From contig CAWCHV010000007.1 in NCBI GenBank assembly GCA_963795435.1, positions 992,001-1,056,000 of the forward strand: a stretch of 64,000 bases of DNA. Direction: 5' to 3'. Positions within the stretch are counted from its first letter, which is position 1. Each line of letters opens with the position of its first letter. The notes under the pieces are model-generated. The model was not told the origin of the DNA. It worked only from the letters and a program-made list of their open reading frames with translations, and ran no database searches. Of this stretch, positions 46,670 to 55,183 are shown in pieces. This stretch comes from JAFKFI01 sp963795435. Its GTDB lineage: Bacteria > Pseudomonadota > Alphaproteobacteria > Acetobacterales > Acetobacteraceae. The translations under genes were made by a program, and so were the position numbers.

Positions 46670-47580
46670 TGCCACTTCTCCCGCTGCCGAACCCGCAGCA
46701 GAAACAGGGTGATCGCCAGGATCAGCAGGAAGAACACCACGACGATCGCCGAGGCGTAGCCCATGTCGTAGTAGTTGAACGCGGTGAGATAGAGCAGCAG
46801 GTTGATCGTCTCGCTGGCGCTTCCCGGCCCGCCGCCGGAGATCACGAAGATGGTGTCGAACGCCTTCAGCGCGTCGATCGTTCGGATCACCAGCGCCACG
46901 ACGATGAACGGCCAGACCAGCGGTAGGGTGATGTGGCGGAACATCCGCCAGCCGTTCGCGCCGTCGAGGATCGCCGCCTCGTACGGATCGGTGGGCAGGC
47001 TCGCCAGACCGCCGAGCACGATCAGCATGACGAGCGGCGTCCACTGCCAGGTCTCGACCATCACTAGGGTCGGGATTACCGTGCTGGCGTTGTAGACCCA
47101 CTCGGAAGGCGGCAGGCCCACCGAGGTCAGCAGGTAGTTCAGCACGCCCAGTTGCGGGTGGAACATCATCGTCCAGACCAGCGCGACCGCCACCGGCGTC
47201 GCCATCATCGGCATGATGAAAATGGTCCGCGCGATGCCGCGTCCGGGAAAATTGCGGTGGAAGCACACCGCGGCGGCGATCCCCAGCACGACCGGCGCCG
47301 CCACCGACAGCGCGGTGAAGTAGAGCGTGCGGATGACGGATGTCTGGAAGCGCTCGTCATGGAGCAGGTGCGCGTAGTTGGCGAGCCCGGCCCAGCTCCG
47401 CGTGCCGCCGATATGCCAGTCGTGCACCGACATGAAGAGCGTGAAGAGCCACGGGAAGACCATCACCGCTATGACCACGATGCCGGCGGGGATCGCGAAG
47501 GCCCAGTAGCGGCGGGCGTAGTTCTGTCCGGGCCGCCTCGCGGCGGCCCGTAGGGCGGGGGCGGAGATCGCTGCGTCCAT
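46666..47580 (-). CDS. Sugar ABC transporter permease (MalF/UgpA type)
   Basis: 304 residues from the ATG at 47580. Six membrane segments start at YWAFAIPAGIVVIAVMVFPWLF, with MPMMATPVAVALVWTMMFHP and the EAA loop YEAAILDGANGWRMF near residue 205. It pairs with the MalG-type permease, whose start overlaps its stop. Such pairs import sugars or polyols, but the expected solute-binding protein and ATPase are missing on both sides, so they must be encoded elsewhere or have been lost. Confidence 0.92.
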   Translation of the reverse strand: MDAAISAPALRAAARRPGQNYARRYWAFAIPAGIVVIAVMVFPWLFTLFMSVHDWHIGGTRSWAGLANYAHLLHDERFQTSVIRTLYFTALSVAAPVVLGIAAAVCFHRNFPGRGIARTIFIMPMMATPVAVALVWTMMFHPQLGVLNYLLTSVGLPPSEWVYNASTVIPTLVMVETWQWTPLVMLIVLGGLASLPTDPYEAAILDGANGWRMFRHITLPLVWPFIVVALVIRTIDALKAFDTIFVISGGGPGSASETINLLLYLTAFNYYDMGYASAIVVVFFLLILAITLFLLRVRQREKWQ

Positions 47581-47663
47581 GCTCAAGACGGGATCGGCCG
47601 GTTCTGGCGGCAGGCGGTCATCATGCGCTCCCTTGCTTGCCGCCACAGCATAGGTGCGACACG

Positions 47664-47733
47664 ACCCCTCGCCCAACCCCGGCCTTATCTTCTCCCTCTC
47701 CCCTGCTCAGGGGAGAGGGCCGGGATGAGGGGT
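47664..47733. repeat. Palindromic intergenic repeat, copy F (partly degenerate)
   Basis: Outer arms ACCCCTCGCCC and GGATGAGGGGT remain, as does one hairpin (CCCTCTCCCCTGC-n-GGGGAGAGGG); the other hairpin has been lost. It lies between the divergent permease and J-domain genes. Confidence 0.8.
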
Positions 47734-47780
47734 CCAACCCAAGAGACGCACGAGCGCCCACGCTGTATGATCGCGGCGCT

Positions 47781-48875
47781 ATGCGCGACGATCCCGCAGG
47801 ACACTACGCGACGCTCGGCATCGATCCGGCGGCCTCGGCCGAAGCGATCGTGGCGGCGTTCCGCGCCGCGGCCCGCCGCTTCCACCCGGACGTGCCGGGG
47901 ACCGGCGACGCGGAAGCGTTCATGCGCGCCCGCGCCGCCTACGACGTGCTCGGCGACGACGAACGCCGCGCCACCTACGACCAGTCGGCGCGCACGGCCG
48001 ACCCGGCGCCGGCGCCCATCGTCGCGGACACGGTGGTGCGGGACACGCTGGCCGCTGCCTGGCGCCAGCCGACGGGACTGTCGCTCGGCCTGCTCGCGGG
48101 ATGCGCCGGCTTCGCCGTGCTGGCCTTGGCGATCGGCTTCGCCGGGCTCGGCCTGTCCGGCTCCCGCAAGTCGGTCGCCGTTCCCGTCGCCATTCCGGAC
48201 GCCGTCGCGCCGCTCCAGCCGCTCCGCCCGTCGCCCGCGCCGGTTGAGGGGATCGCCAGCGGCTACATCCTGCCAGCGGGCGGCGCTGCGACCCTCTGGC
48301 GTCCCGCGCCGGCAGCGGACCGCTACGCTCCAGTGGGGCAACTCGCGGCCTTCACCCCGGTCGCGATCCGCGGGGTCGACACGCAGCACGGCATGGTGCG
48401 GGTCGACGCACCCGACGGCTCCGGCGGCTTCGTCTACGCCAGCCGCCTCGCGCCGGGCGACGCGGCGGACGCCGAGCGAGCGCGCTGCATCTACGAGGCG
48501 GGCGCGCCGCCGGCGAACAACGAAATCCTGGCCCGGCACGGCGGCCGCGGCGCGCTCCGCGTGGTGGTCGAGAACCGCCGCGACCAGCCGGCGGTGGTCA
48601 AGCTGCGCGACCGGGCAGGCATCGCGGCAGCGAGCGTGTTCGTGGCGCCGGGCGCGGTCGCTTCGATCGAGGGACTGGCGCCGGGCGTCTATCGCCCCGA
48701 ATTCGCCTTCGGCGAGTTGTGGAGCCATGCCTGCCGCCGCTTTGTCGCGGGAATGCGCGCGCAGCGTTTCGCCGCATTCCGGGCGCTCGACGGCTCGCAC
48801 GCCGCCGAGACCCGCTATACCATCCCCCCGAGCGACGGCATCGACGAGCCGGATGACGAGTTCAACCGCGACTGA
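47781..48875 (+). CDS. J-domain membrane protein
   Basis: 364 residues. An N-terminal J domain (about 6-66) has YATLGIDPAASAEAIVAAFR and the essential His-Pro-Asp in RRFHPDV, so it can stimulate a DnaK-type Hsp70. One membrane helix follows (LGLLAGCAGFAVLALAIGFAGLGL, about 95-118). The C-terminal 240 residues contain an SH3-like stretch (GYILPAGGAATLWRPAP...FVYASRLAPGD) and a beta-rich end resembling a surface or periplasmic domain. Co-chaperone tethering at the inner membrane is inferred. Confidence 0.82.
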   Translation: MRDDPAGHYATLGIDPAASAEAIVAAFRAAARRFHPDVPGTGDAEAFMRARAAYDVLGDDERRATYDQSARTADPAPAPIVADTVVRDTLAAAWRQPTGLSLGLLAGCAGFAVLALAIGFAGLGLSGSRKSVAVPVAIPDAVAPLQPLRPSPAPVEGIASGYILPAGGAATLWRPAPAADRYAPVGQLAAFTPVAIRGVDTQHGMVRVDAPDGSGGFVYASRLAPGDAADAERARCIYEAGAPPANNEILARHGGRGALRVVVENRRDQPAVVKLRDRAGIAAASVFVAPGAVASIEGLAPGVYRPEFAFGELWSHACRRFVAGMRAQRFAAFRALDGSHAAETRYTIPPSDGIDEPDDEFNRD

Positions 48876-48893
48876 CGGGAGGCCGCGCCTCGC

Positions 48894-49871
48894 ATGTCTG
48901 TCACTGGCTCATCAGGCACTGGTGCATCAGGCACTGGTCCATCAGCCGGGCGATCCATCACGCTGCAGGAGCCGCTGCGCGCGGTGTTCTACGCGCCGTT
49001 CTACGCGGCCCTGTCACGCGGCGCGTACGCGGACCAGGGCGTCGACATTCACCTGCTCAGCGCCGCCCGCCCAGCGGATGCGGCGCGCGGGTTCTTCGAC
49101 GGCAGCGTCGATGTCGGCTGGGGCGGACCGATGCGGGTGATGGAGACCTATCATCTGCGCGCCGATTGCGATCTGGTCTGCTTCGCCGAGGTGGTGACGC
49201 GCGATCCGTTCCTGCTGATCGGCCGCGCGCCGAAGCCGGGCTTCACCGTCGCCGACCTCATCGGCCCGCGCGTGGGCACGGTGAGCGAGGTGCCGACGCC
49301 GTGGCTCTGTCTGCAGGAGGATCTGCGCCGCGCCGGGCTCGATCCGGCACGCTTGGACCGCGTGGCGGATCGCACGATGGCGGAGAACGCCGACGCCCTG
49401 CGCGCCGGCCGGCTCGACGCGGCGCAGCTGTTCGAGCCCTACGCCACGGCGCTGCTGGACGAGGGTGACGGGCATCTCTGGTATGCCGCGGCCAATCGCG
49501 GCCCGACCTCGTACACCACGTTCTACGCACGCCGCGACACGCTGCGATCGCGGCGCGAGGAATTGCGCCGAATGGTCCGCGCGCTGCACCGAACGCAGCA
49601 CTGGATCGCGGGCGCGAGCAGCGCCGAGATCGCCGCTGCGGTCGCGCGATACTTCCCTGCCGTGCCGCCGGAGCATCTTGCGCGCGCCTGCGGGCGCTAC
49701 AAATCCCTTGGTATCTGGGGGCGTGATCCGGTGCTGCCGCGCGAGGGCTACGAGCGGTTGCGCGCCGGCCTGGAATCGGGCGGGCTCGTCGAGCGCGGCG
49801 CGCCGTTCGAGCAGGCCGTGGACAACACGCTCGCCCGCGAGATCCTGGCGGAGGCCCCGCCGACGGCTTGA
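48894..49871 (+). CDS. NMT1/THI5-type substrate-binding protein without signal peptide
   Basis: 325 residues of the type-2 periplasmic-binding fold used for thiamine precursors, nitrate, sulfonates and similar ligands: ITLQEPLRAVFYAPFYAALSRGAYADQGVDIHLL, GSVDVGWGGPMRVMETY, VGTVSEVPTPWLCLQEDLRRAGLD, and AAQLFEPYATALLD. The N-terminus is a Ser/Gly/Thr repeat encoded by a 15-base tandem repeat, with no signal peptide or lipobox. It may be cytoplasmic and enzymatic or regulatory rather than a transporter subunit. It lies 18 bases after the J-domain gene. Confidence 0.82.
   Translation: MSVTGSSGTGASGTGPSAGRSITLQEPLRAVFYAPFYAALSRGAYADQGVDIHLLSAARPADAARGFFDGSVDVGWGGPMRVMETYHLRADCDLVCFAEVVTRDPFLLIGRAPKPGFTVADLIGPRVGTVSEVPTPWLCLQEDLRRAGLDPARLDRVADRTMAENADALRAGRLDAAQLFEPYATALLDEGDGHLWYAAANRGPTSYTTFYARRDTLRSRREELRRMVRALHRTQHWIAGASSAEIAAAVARYFPAVPPEHLARACGRYKSLGIWGRDPVLPREGYERLRAGLESGGLVERGAPFEQAVDNTLAREILAEAPPTA
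48902..48945. repeat. 15-base tandem repeat in the 5' end of the NMT1-type gene
   Basis: CATCAGGCACTGGTG (48910-48924) is followed by CATCAGGCACTGGTC (48925-48939) and partial units on either side. Each unit adds five residues (SGTGA/SGTGP), so copy changes keep the frame. Confidence 0.8.
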
Positions 49872-49891
49872 CGATCAGGGGGAGGACAACC

Positions 49892-50773
49892 ATGCCGCAC
49901 GCGACGACCGATGACGGAGTGCGTCTCCACTACGAGGAGACCGGCACGGGCACGCCCGTCATCTTCGTCCACGAGTTCGCCGGCGATTGGCGGAGCTGGG
50001 AGGCGCAGCTGCGCCATTTCGGCCAGCGTTACCGCGCGATCGCCTACAACGCGCGCGGCTACCCGCCGTCGGACGTGCCGGAGGATGTCGCGTTCTACTC
50101 GCAGAACCGGGCGGCCGACGACATCCGCGCGATGCTCGATCATCTCGACATCGAGCGCGCGCACGTGGTCGGGCTGTCGATGGGCGGCTTCGCCACCTTG
50201 CATTTCGGCTTCCGCCATCCCGCTCGCGCGCGTTCGCTGGTGGTCGGCGGCTGCGGCTACGGCGCCGAGCCCGCGACGCGCGACCGGTTCCGCGCCGAGG
50301 CCGAGGCGGTGGTGGGCTTCATCCGCGACCAGGGCATGAAGGCGTTCGCGGCGAAATACGCCTACGGCCCGACACGCGTGCAGTTCGAGAACAAGGACCC
50401 GCGCGGCTTTGCCGAGTTCCGCGAAATGCTGGCCGAGCATTCCGCCCTCGGCGCCGCCAACACCCAGCTCGGCGTGCAGCGCGAGCGGCCGTCGCTGTTC
50501 GATCTGGTGGACCGCATGAAGGCGCTGACCGTGCCGACCCTGGTGCTCACCGGCGACGAGGACTGGCCCTGCCTGGCGCCCGGCCTCTTGATGAAGCAGA
50601 CCATCCCGACAGCGGCGCTATCGGTGATGCCGAATTGCGGCCACGCCATCAATCTCGAAGACCCGGATGAGTTCAACCGTCTGGTCGGCGATTTCATCGC
50701 GCAAGTCGAGGCGGGCCGCTGGCCGACGCGCGATCCGCGCGCAGTGTCGGCGTCGATCCTCGGGATGCGGTAA
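49892..50773 (+). CDS. Alpha/beta hydrolase
   Basis: 293 residues from an ATG with a GGGGGAGG site. The fold starts GVRLHYEETGTGTPVIFVHEFAGDWRSWE (oxyanion region), the nucleophile elbow is GLSMGG near residue 95, the acid is in VLTGDEDWP, and the catalytic His is in PNCGHAINLEDP. Members include esterases and meta-cleavage product hydrolases. The gene starts 20 bases after the NMT1-type gene, so the two may share a substrate pathway. The reaction is not predictable. Confidence 0.9.
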   Translation: MPHATTDDGVRLHYEETGTGTPVIFVHEFAGDWRSWEAQLRHFGQRYRAIAYNARGYPPSDVPEDVAFYSQNRAADDIRAMLDHLDIERAHVVGLSMGGFATLHFGFRHPARARSLVVGGCGYGAEPATRDRFRAEAEAVVGFIRDQGMKAFAAKYAYGPTRVQFENKDPRGFAEFREMLAEHSALGAANTQLGVQRERPSLFDLVDRMKALTVPTLVLTGDEDWPCLAPGLLMKQTIPTAALSVMPNCGHAINLEDPDEFNRLVGDFIAQVEAGRWPTRDPRAVSASILGMR

Positions 50774-50776
50774 AGC

Positions 50777-50868
50777 GCCCCTCACCCAACCCTCTCCCCC
50801 AAGCGGGGGAGAGGGTTTTTTCTCCTCCCTCTCCCCCGCTTGGGGGAGAGGGCCGGGGTGAGGGGGTA
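50777..50868. repeat. Palindromic intergenic repeat, copy G (full)
   Basis: A full copy with outer arms CCCCTCACCC and GGGTGAGGGG and two strong hairpins. It fills the 101-base gap between the convergent hydrolase and glucosidase genes. Confidence 0.88.
50790..50821 (+). terminator. Rho-independent terminator formed by repeat copy G
   Basis: CCCTCTCCCCC (50790-50800) pairs with GGGGGAGAGGG (50805-50815) around a 4-base loop and is followed directly by TTTTTT (50816-50821). It lies 16 bases after the alpha/beta hydrolase stop and shows that at least one repeat copy has the form of an intrinsic terminator. Confidence 0.75.
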
Positions 50869-50874
50869 GGCGCA

Positions 50875-53529
50875 TCAGACCACGCCATTGCCGGGCGCGC
50901 GCGGCTGGAGCAGCAGCGCGACCAGCGCGGTCCAGCCGGTCTGGTGGGCCGCGCCCAACCCGCGTCCGGTGTCGCCGTCGAAATATTCGTGGAACAGCAC
51001 ATGATCGCGGAATGCCGGGTCGTCCTGTAGCAGCTTCGATTCTCCGAACGTCGCCCGCTGGCCCTTCGCGTCGCGCAGGAACAGGCTGGCGAGCCGGCGC
51101 GCCAGCTCGTCGGCGATCTCGCTCAACGTGATGAAAGTGCCGGATCCGACCGGGCACTCCACCTTGAAATCGTCGCCGTAATAGCTGTGGAACTCGCGCA
51201 GCGATTCGGTCAGCAGGTAGTTCATCGGCAGCCAGATCGGGCCGCGCCAGTTGGAGTTGCCGCCGAACAGGTTGGACTCCGACTCGCCCGCCACATAGCC
51301 GATCGAGAATTCGAGCCCGCCATGCTCCAAGGTGAACGGTTGTTTCTCGTGAAATTTCGACAGCGAGCGGACGCCGTAATCGGAGAGGAACTCCGTCTCG
51401 TCGAGCATCCGCGCCAGCAGCCGCTTCATGCGATGGCCGCGCAGCAGCGACAGAAGGAATCGTGATCCGGCGCCGGGCTCCTCCCAGCGCGAGACGAGCT
51501 TCGCGAGGTCCGGCCGGTAGCGGGCAAACCATCGCGCGCGTGCGGTGAAGTCGGGCAGCCGGCCGGAGTGACGCGAATCGAGCACCTCGACGGCGAACAG
51601 GGGCACGAGCCCGACCATCGAGCGGACCCGCATCGGCACGCGCTCGCCGCCGGGCAGGTTCAGCACGTCGTAATAGAACTGGTCCTCCTCGTCCCACAGC
51701 CCGATGCCGTCTCCTCCCATGTTGGTCATCGCCTCGGCGATGTAGAGGAAGTGCTCGAAGAACTTGGTCGCTATGTCCTCGTAGACGTGGTCCTCGAAGG
51801 CCAGCTCGATGGCGATGCGCAGCAGGTCGAGCGTGTACATCGCCATCCAGGCGGTGCCGTCCGACTGGTTGATATAGCCGCCGGTCGGCAGCGGCTTCGA
51901 GCGGTCGAAGATGCCGATGTTGTCGAGGCCGAGGAAGCCGCCCTGGAAGATGTTGCGGCCTTCGGTGTCCTTGCGATTGACCCACCAGGTGAAGTTCAGC
52001 ATCAGCTTATGGAAAACGCGCTCGAGGAACTCGCGATCCGGCCTGCCGGTCAGCGCCGCATCCATCTGGTAGACGCGCCATGCCGCCCAGGCGTGCACCG
52101 GCGGGTTCACGTCGCCGAACTCCCATTCGTAGGCCGGTAGCTGGCCGTTCGGGTGCATGTACCATTCGCGCGCCAGCAGCACGAGCTGCGACTTGGCGAA
52201 CTCGGGATCGATCAGCGCCATCGTCACGCAGTGGAAGGCAAGATCCCAGGCAGCGTACCAGGGATACTCCCACTTATCCGGCATCAGGATGATGTCGGAA
52301 TTGTTGAGGTGCGGCCAGTCGGCGTTGCGTCCGCTCTTGCGGCTGTCCGGCGGCGGCGGCATCGTCGGATCGCCGGCAAGCCATGCGCGGACGTCCAGGG
52401 CATAGTATTGCTTTGACCAAAGCAATCCGGCGAGCGCCTGGCGCTGCACCAGCCGCGCGTCGGGATCGGCGATACCGTGCTGGAGGGCGGCGTAGAAGGC
52501 ATCCGCCTCGGCCCGACGCACTCCTATCTCGTCATCGAACGTGGCGAACGGCGCGGCAGAATGCGCCTCGGGACGGAGCCGAAGTCGGAGTTGCGCGCGA
52601 CCGCCGGCCGCGAGGTCGAGCTCGACATGGGCGGCGCATTTCGACCCCTGGCGCTGCGGGTTCACAGCACCGCTGTCGGCGTGGACGATGCAGTCGTTGA
52701 TGCCGTCCTTGAAGAAGCCCGGCTGCGTGGTGCCGTCGAGCCGGCGCGTGTTGGTCTCGTTCTCGCAGAACAGCAGCTCGTGCGGCCCGTCGATGCACCA
52801 GCGCATCGGCGTGAGCCAATCTTTCTCCGTGAGCACGGACCCGTCCGGCAAGGCGCGCAGCATCGGCCGCGCCGCGCCTGGCTTCCATGACCAGGTATTG
52901 CGCGCCCAGAGCTGCGACACGACGTGCAGGCGCGCCGCCTCGGGGCCGCGATTCTCGACCGTAATCAGCATCAGGATGTCGTCTGGTGCCGCCTTGGCAT
53001 ATTCGACCGTCACGTCGAAATAGCGCCGCTCGTCGAACACGCCGGTGTCGATCAGCTCGAACTCGCGATCCTTCACCTCCCGCCTGCGGTTCTCCTCGAC
53101 CAGCACGGAGTAGGGAAACTCGGCTTGCGGGTAACTGTACAACATTCGCATGTAGGAGTGCGTCGGCGTGCCGTCGAGATAGTAGTAGAGCTCCTTGACG
53201 TCCTCGCCGTGGTTGCCCTCGCCATTGGTCAGCCCGAACAGGCGCTCCTTCAGGATCGCGTCGCGACCGTTCCAGAGCGCGAGGCCGAGACACCAGTTCA
53301 GATCCTCGTCGCCGAATCCCGCGATGGCGTCCTCGCCCCAGCGATAGGCCCGGCTGCGCGCCTGGTCGTGGGTGAAATACTCCCACGCATCGCCGTTCGG
53401 ACTGTAATCCTCGCGGACTGTGCCCCATTGGCGGTCGCTGAGATACGGCCCCCATCGCCGCCACGCTGGATCGGTCGCCGTGGCGCGGAGGCGCTGGCCT
53501 TCCACGGTGTCGAGGATCGAGGGCGCCAC
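50875..53529 (-). CDS. Glycoside hydrolase, GH63-type glucosidase (MGH1-like)
   Basis: 884 residues from a GTG start whose first base overlaps the stop of the ferredoxin reductase gene (TAGTG). Conserved blocks include LSDRQWGTVREDYSPNGDAWEYF at the start, NGEGNHGEDVKELYYYLDG, KWEYPWYAAWDLAFH (catalytic-domain entry) and NSNWRGPIWLPMNYLL near the end. Related bacterial GH63 enzymes act on mannosylglycerate, glucosylglycerate or short alpha-glucosides. No signal peptide is visible, so it is cytoplasmic, perhaps recycling a compatible solute. Confidence 0.88.
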   Translation of the reverse strand: MAPSILDTVEGQRLRATATDPAWRRWGPYLSDRQWGTVREDYSPNGDAWEYFTHDQARSRAYRWGEDAIAGFGDEDLNWCLGLALWNGRDAILKERLFGLTNGEGNHGEDVKELYYYLDGTPTHSYMRMLYSYPQAEFPYSVLVEENRRREVKDREFELIDTGVFDERRYFDVTVEYAKAAPDDILMLITVENRGPEAARLHVVSQLWARNTWSWKPGAARPMLRALPDGSVLTEKDWLTPMRWCIDGPHELLFCENETNTRRLDGTTQPGFFKDGINDCIVHADSGAVNPQRQGSKCAAHVELDLAAGGRAQLRLRLRPEAHSAAPFATFDDEIGVRRAEADAFYAALQHGIADPDARLVQRQALAGLLWSKQYYALDVRAWLAGDPTMPPPPDSRKSGRNADWPHLNNSDIILMPDKWEYPWYAAWDLAFHCVTMALIDPEFAKSQLVLLAREWYMHPNGQLPAYEWEFGDVNPPVHAWAAWRVYQMDAALTGRPDREFLERVFHKLMLNFTWWVNRKDTEGRNIFQGGFLGLDNIGIFDRSKPLPTGGYINQSDGTAWMAMYTLDLLRIAIELAFEDHVYEDIATKFFEHFLYIAEAMTNMGGDGIGLWDEEDQFYYDVLNLPGGERVPMRVRSMVGLVPLFAVEVLDSRHSGRLPDFTARARWFARYRPDLAKLVSRWEEPGAGSRFLLSLLRGHRMKRLLARMLDETEFLSDYGVRSLSKFHEKQPFTLEHGGLEFSIGYVAGESESNLFGGNSNWRGPIWLPMNYLLTESLREFHSYYGDDFKVECPVGSGTFITLSEIADELARRLASLFLRDAKGQRATFGESKLLQDDPAFRDHVLFHEYFDGDTGRGLGAAHQTGWTALVALLLQPRAPGNGVV

Positions 53530-54737
53530 TATTGCACCGATTGCAGCGGGATCGCCGGGTCCGCGAGCTGCGCGGGATCGGGGCGCCGGCCAGCCCGGAT
53601 CATGGCGGTGCCGGCGCGGATGTGGCGCGGACCGTTGGCCGCCGTGACGCCGACCATCGTGCCGTCCTTCGCGAGGTGCACGGCCACGAACGACTTGCCC
53701 TCATCGGTCCGCACGATGGTGCGCGCCGCCTCGGCGGGCAGGCCGGCGACCTGGAGGTTGACGCCGTGCTGGTCGGTCCAGAACCACGGCACGTCGTCGT
53801 ACGGCGCCGGGTCGCCAGCCATCGCGCGGCCGACCGAGAGCCCGTGGTTCTGCGCGTGACGCCAGGATTCCAGGCGCAGCCGGCGGCCGTACAGCGGGTG
53901 TTGGAACGCGGCGACGTCGCCGGCGGCGTAGACGCCCGGCTCGCTGGTGGCGCCGTGCTCGTCCACCACGATGCCGCCCTCGAGCACCAGCCCGGCGTCG
54001 CGCGCGAGCATCAAGTTGCGCTCCATCCCGACGCCGGCCAGCACCAGATCGGCCTTCTCCTCGATGCCGTCGCGGCAGGTCACGCGAAAGCCGCCGCCGT
54101 CGCGCTCGATCGCCTGGACGATCTCGCCGCATCGAACCGTCACGCCCGCGTCGGCGTGCAGCCGTCCGACGAAGCGCGCACCCTCCGGCGAGACGCAGCG
54201 CCCCATCGGCGTGGGGAGGGCTTCCAGCACGGTCACCTCGGCGCCCAGCGCGCGGGCGCTGGAGGCGATCTCCAGCCCGATCACGCCGGCGCCGATGCAG
54301 ATGACCGTGCGTGCCTCGCGCAACCGGGCGCGAATCGCGCGCGCCTCGTCCAGGGTCCGGAGATAGAGCGCGTGCTCGCCCCCATGCACCGGCAGATGCC
54401 GCGCCCGCCCGCCGGTGGCGAGCAGCAGCTTGTCGTAGGCAAGCGTGCCTCCGTCGCGCAGCCGGACGCGATGCTCGGCAGTCAGGATTCCTTCGGCCGC
54501 CGTGCCGAGCATCAGCTCGATCCCCTGCTCGGCGTAGCGTTCGGCGGGATGGAAATAGGCCGGCGGCGGCTCCTCGGGCGCGGTCAGCACCGCCTTGGAC
54601 AGCGGCGGCCGCTCATACGGGCGCCAATACTCCTCGCCGATCAGCAGGATGCGCCCGGTGAAGCCCGCCTGGCGCATCCCCATTGCCGCCCAGCCGCCGG
54701 CCTGCCCGGCGCCGACGATGATGTGCATTTCGCTCAT
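53529..54737 (-). CDS. NAD(P)H-dependent ferredoxin reductase (FAD oxidoreductase)
   Basis: 402 residues from the ATG at 54737. The FAD motif is IIVGAGQAGGWAAMGMRQAGF at the N-terminus, the NAD motif is VICIGAGVIGLEIASSARALGAEVTVLE near residue 140, and the second FAD contact is GVYAAGDVAAF. This is the reductase class that feeds Rieske-type oxygenases and P450s. It is divergent from a Rieske ferredoxin gene 104 bases away, which makes a reductase-ferredoxin pair likely. Confidence 0.92.
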   Translation of the reverse strand: MSEMHIIVGAGQAGGWAAMGMRQAGFTGRILLIGEEYWRPYERPPLSKAVLTAPEEPPPAYFHPAERYAEQGIELMLGTAAEGILTAEHRVRLRDGGTLAYDKLLLATGGRARHLPVHGGEHALYLRTLDEARAIRARLREARTVICIGAGVIGLEIASSARALGAEVTVLEALPTPMGRCVSPEGARFVGRLHADAGVTVRCGEIVQAIERDGGGFRVTCRDGIEEKADLVLAGVGMERNLMLARDAGLVLEGGIVVDEHGATSEPGVYAAGDVAAFQHPLYGRRLRLESWRHAQNHGLSVGRAMAGDPAPYDDVPWFWTDQHGVNLQVAGLPAEAARTIVRTDEGKSFVAVHLAKDGTMVGVTAANGPRHIRAGTAMIRAGRRPDPAQLADPAIPLQSVQ

Positions 54738-54841
54738 GGCTCGATCCAACACCGGGCGGGAGGCGGCTGGCAATGGCGGGGCTTGTCCGCATTCCGCCGT
54801 TCTGCGATCAAGCCTGCAGCGAAAGCGTCAAGGGGGCGTTC

Positions 54842-55162
54842 ATGGCGGAAAACTGGGTGCGTGCGGCGGCCACGAAGGACGTGGCGGAAGGCCAGGTGCT
54901 GGGCGTGCGGGTCGGCGAGCGCGACATCGCCCTCTATCATCTCCCCGGCGGCGAATACCGCGCCACCGACAATGTGTGCACCCATGAATACGCGCAGCTT
55001 TCGGAAGGCTGGCTCGAAGGCCATATCATCGAGTGCCCGCTGCACGCCGGCCAGTTCGACGTCCGCACCGGCAAGGCGCTGTGCGCGCCGGTGGAAAAGG
55101 ACATCGAGACCTTCGAGGTGCGCGTCGCCGGGGCCGACCTGGAGATCAAGCTGGCGGGCTGA
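54842..55162 (+). CDS. Rieske [2Fe-2S] ferredoxin
   Basis: 106 residues. Cluster ligands are Cys46 and His48 (CTHEYAQL) and Cys65 and His68 (CPLHAGQFD), the pattern of soluble oxygenase ferredoxins such as BphF-type proteins. LGVRVGERDIALYHLPGGEYRATDN precedes the first ligand pair. It would carry electrons from the divergent FAD reductase to a terminal oxygenase. The only such oxygenase in the window is at 6960-8838. Two amidohydrolase genes follow in the same direction. Confidence 0.92.
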   Translation: MAENWVRAAATKDVAEGQVLGVRVGERDIALYHLPGGEYRATDNVCTHEYAQLSEGWLEGHIIECPLHAGQFDVRTGKALCAPVEKDIETFEVRVAGADLEIKLAG

Positions 55163-55183
55163 TCCGGTCCGAACGGAGGGAGC

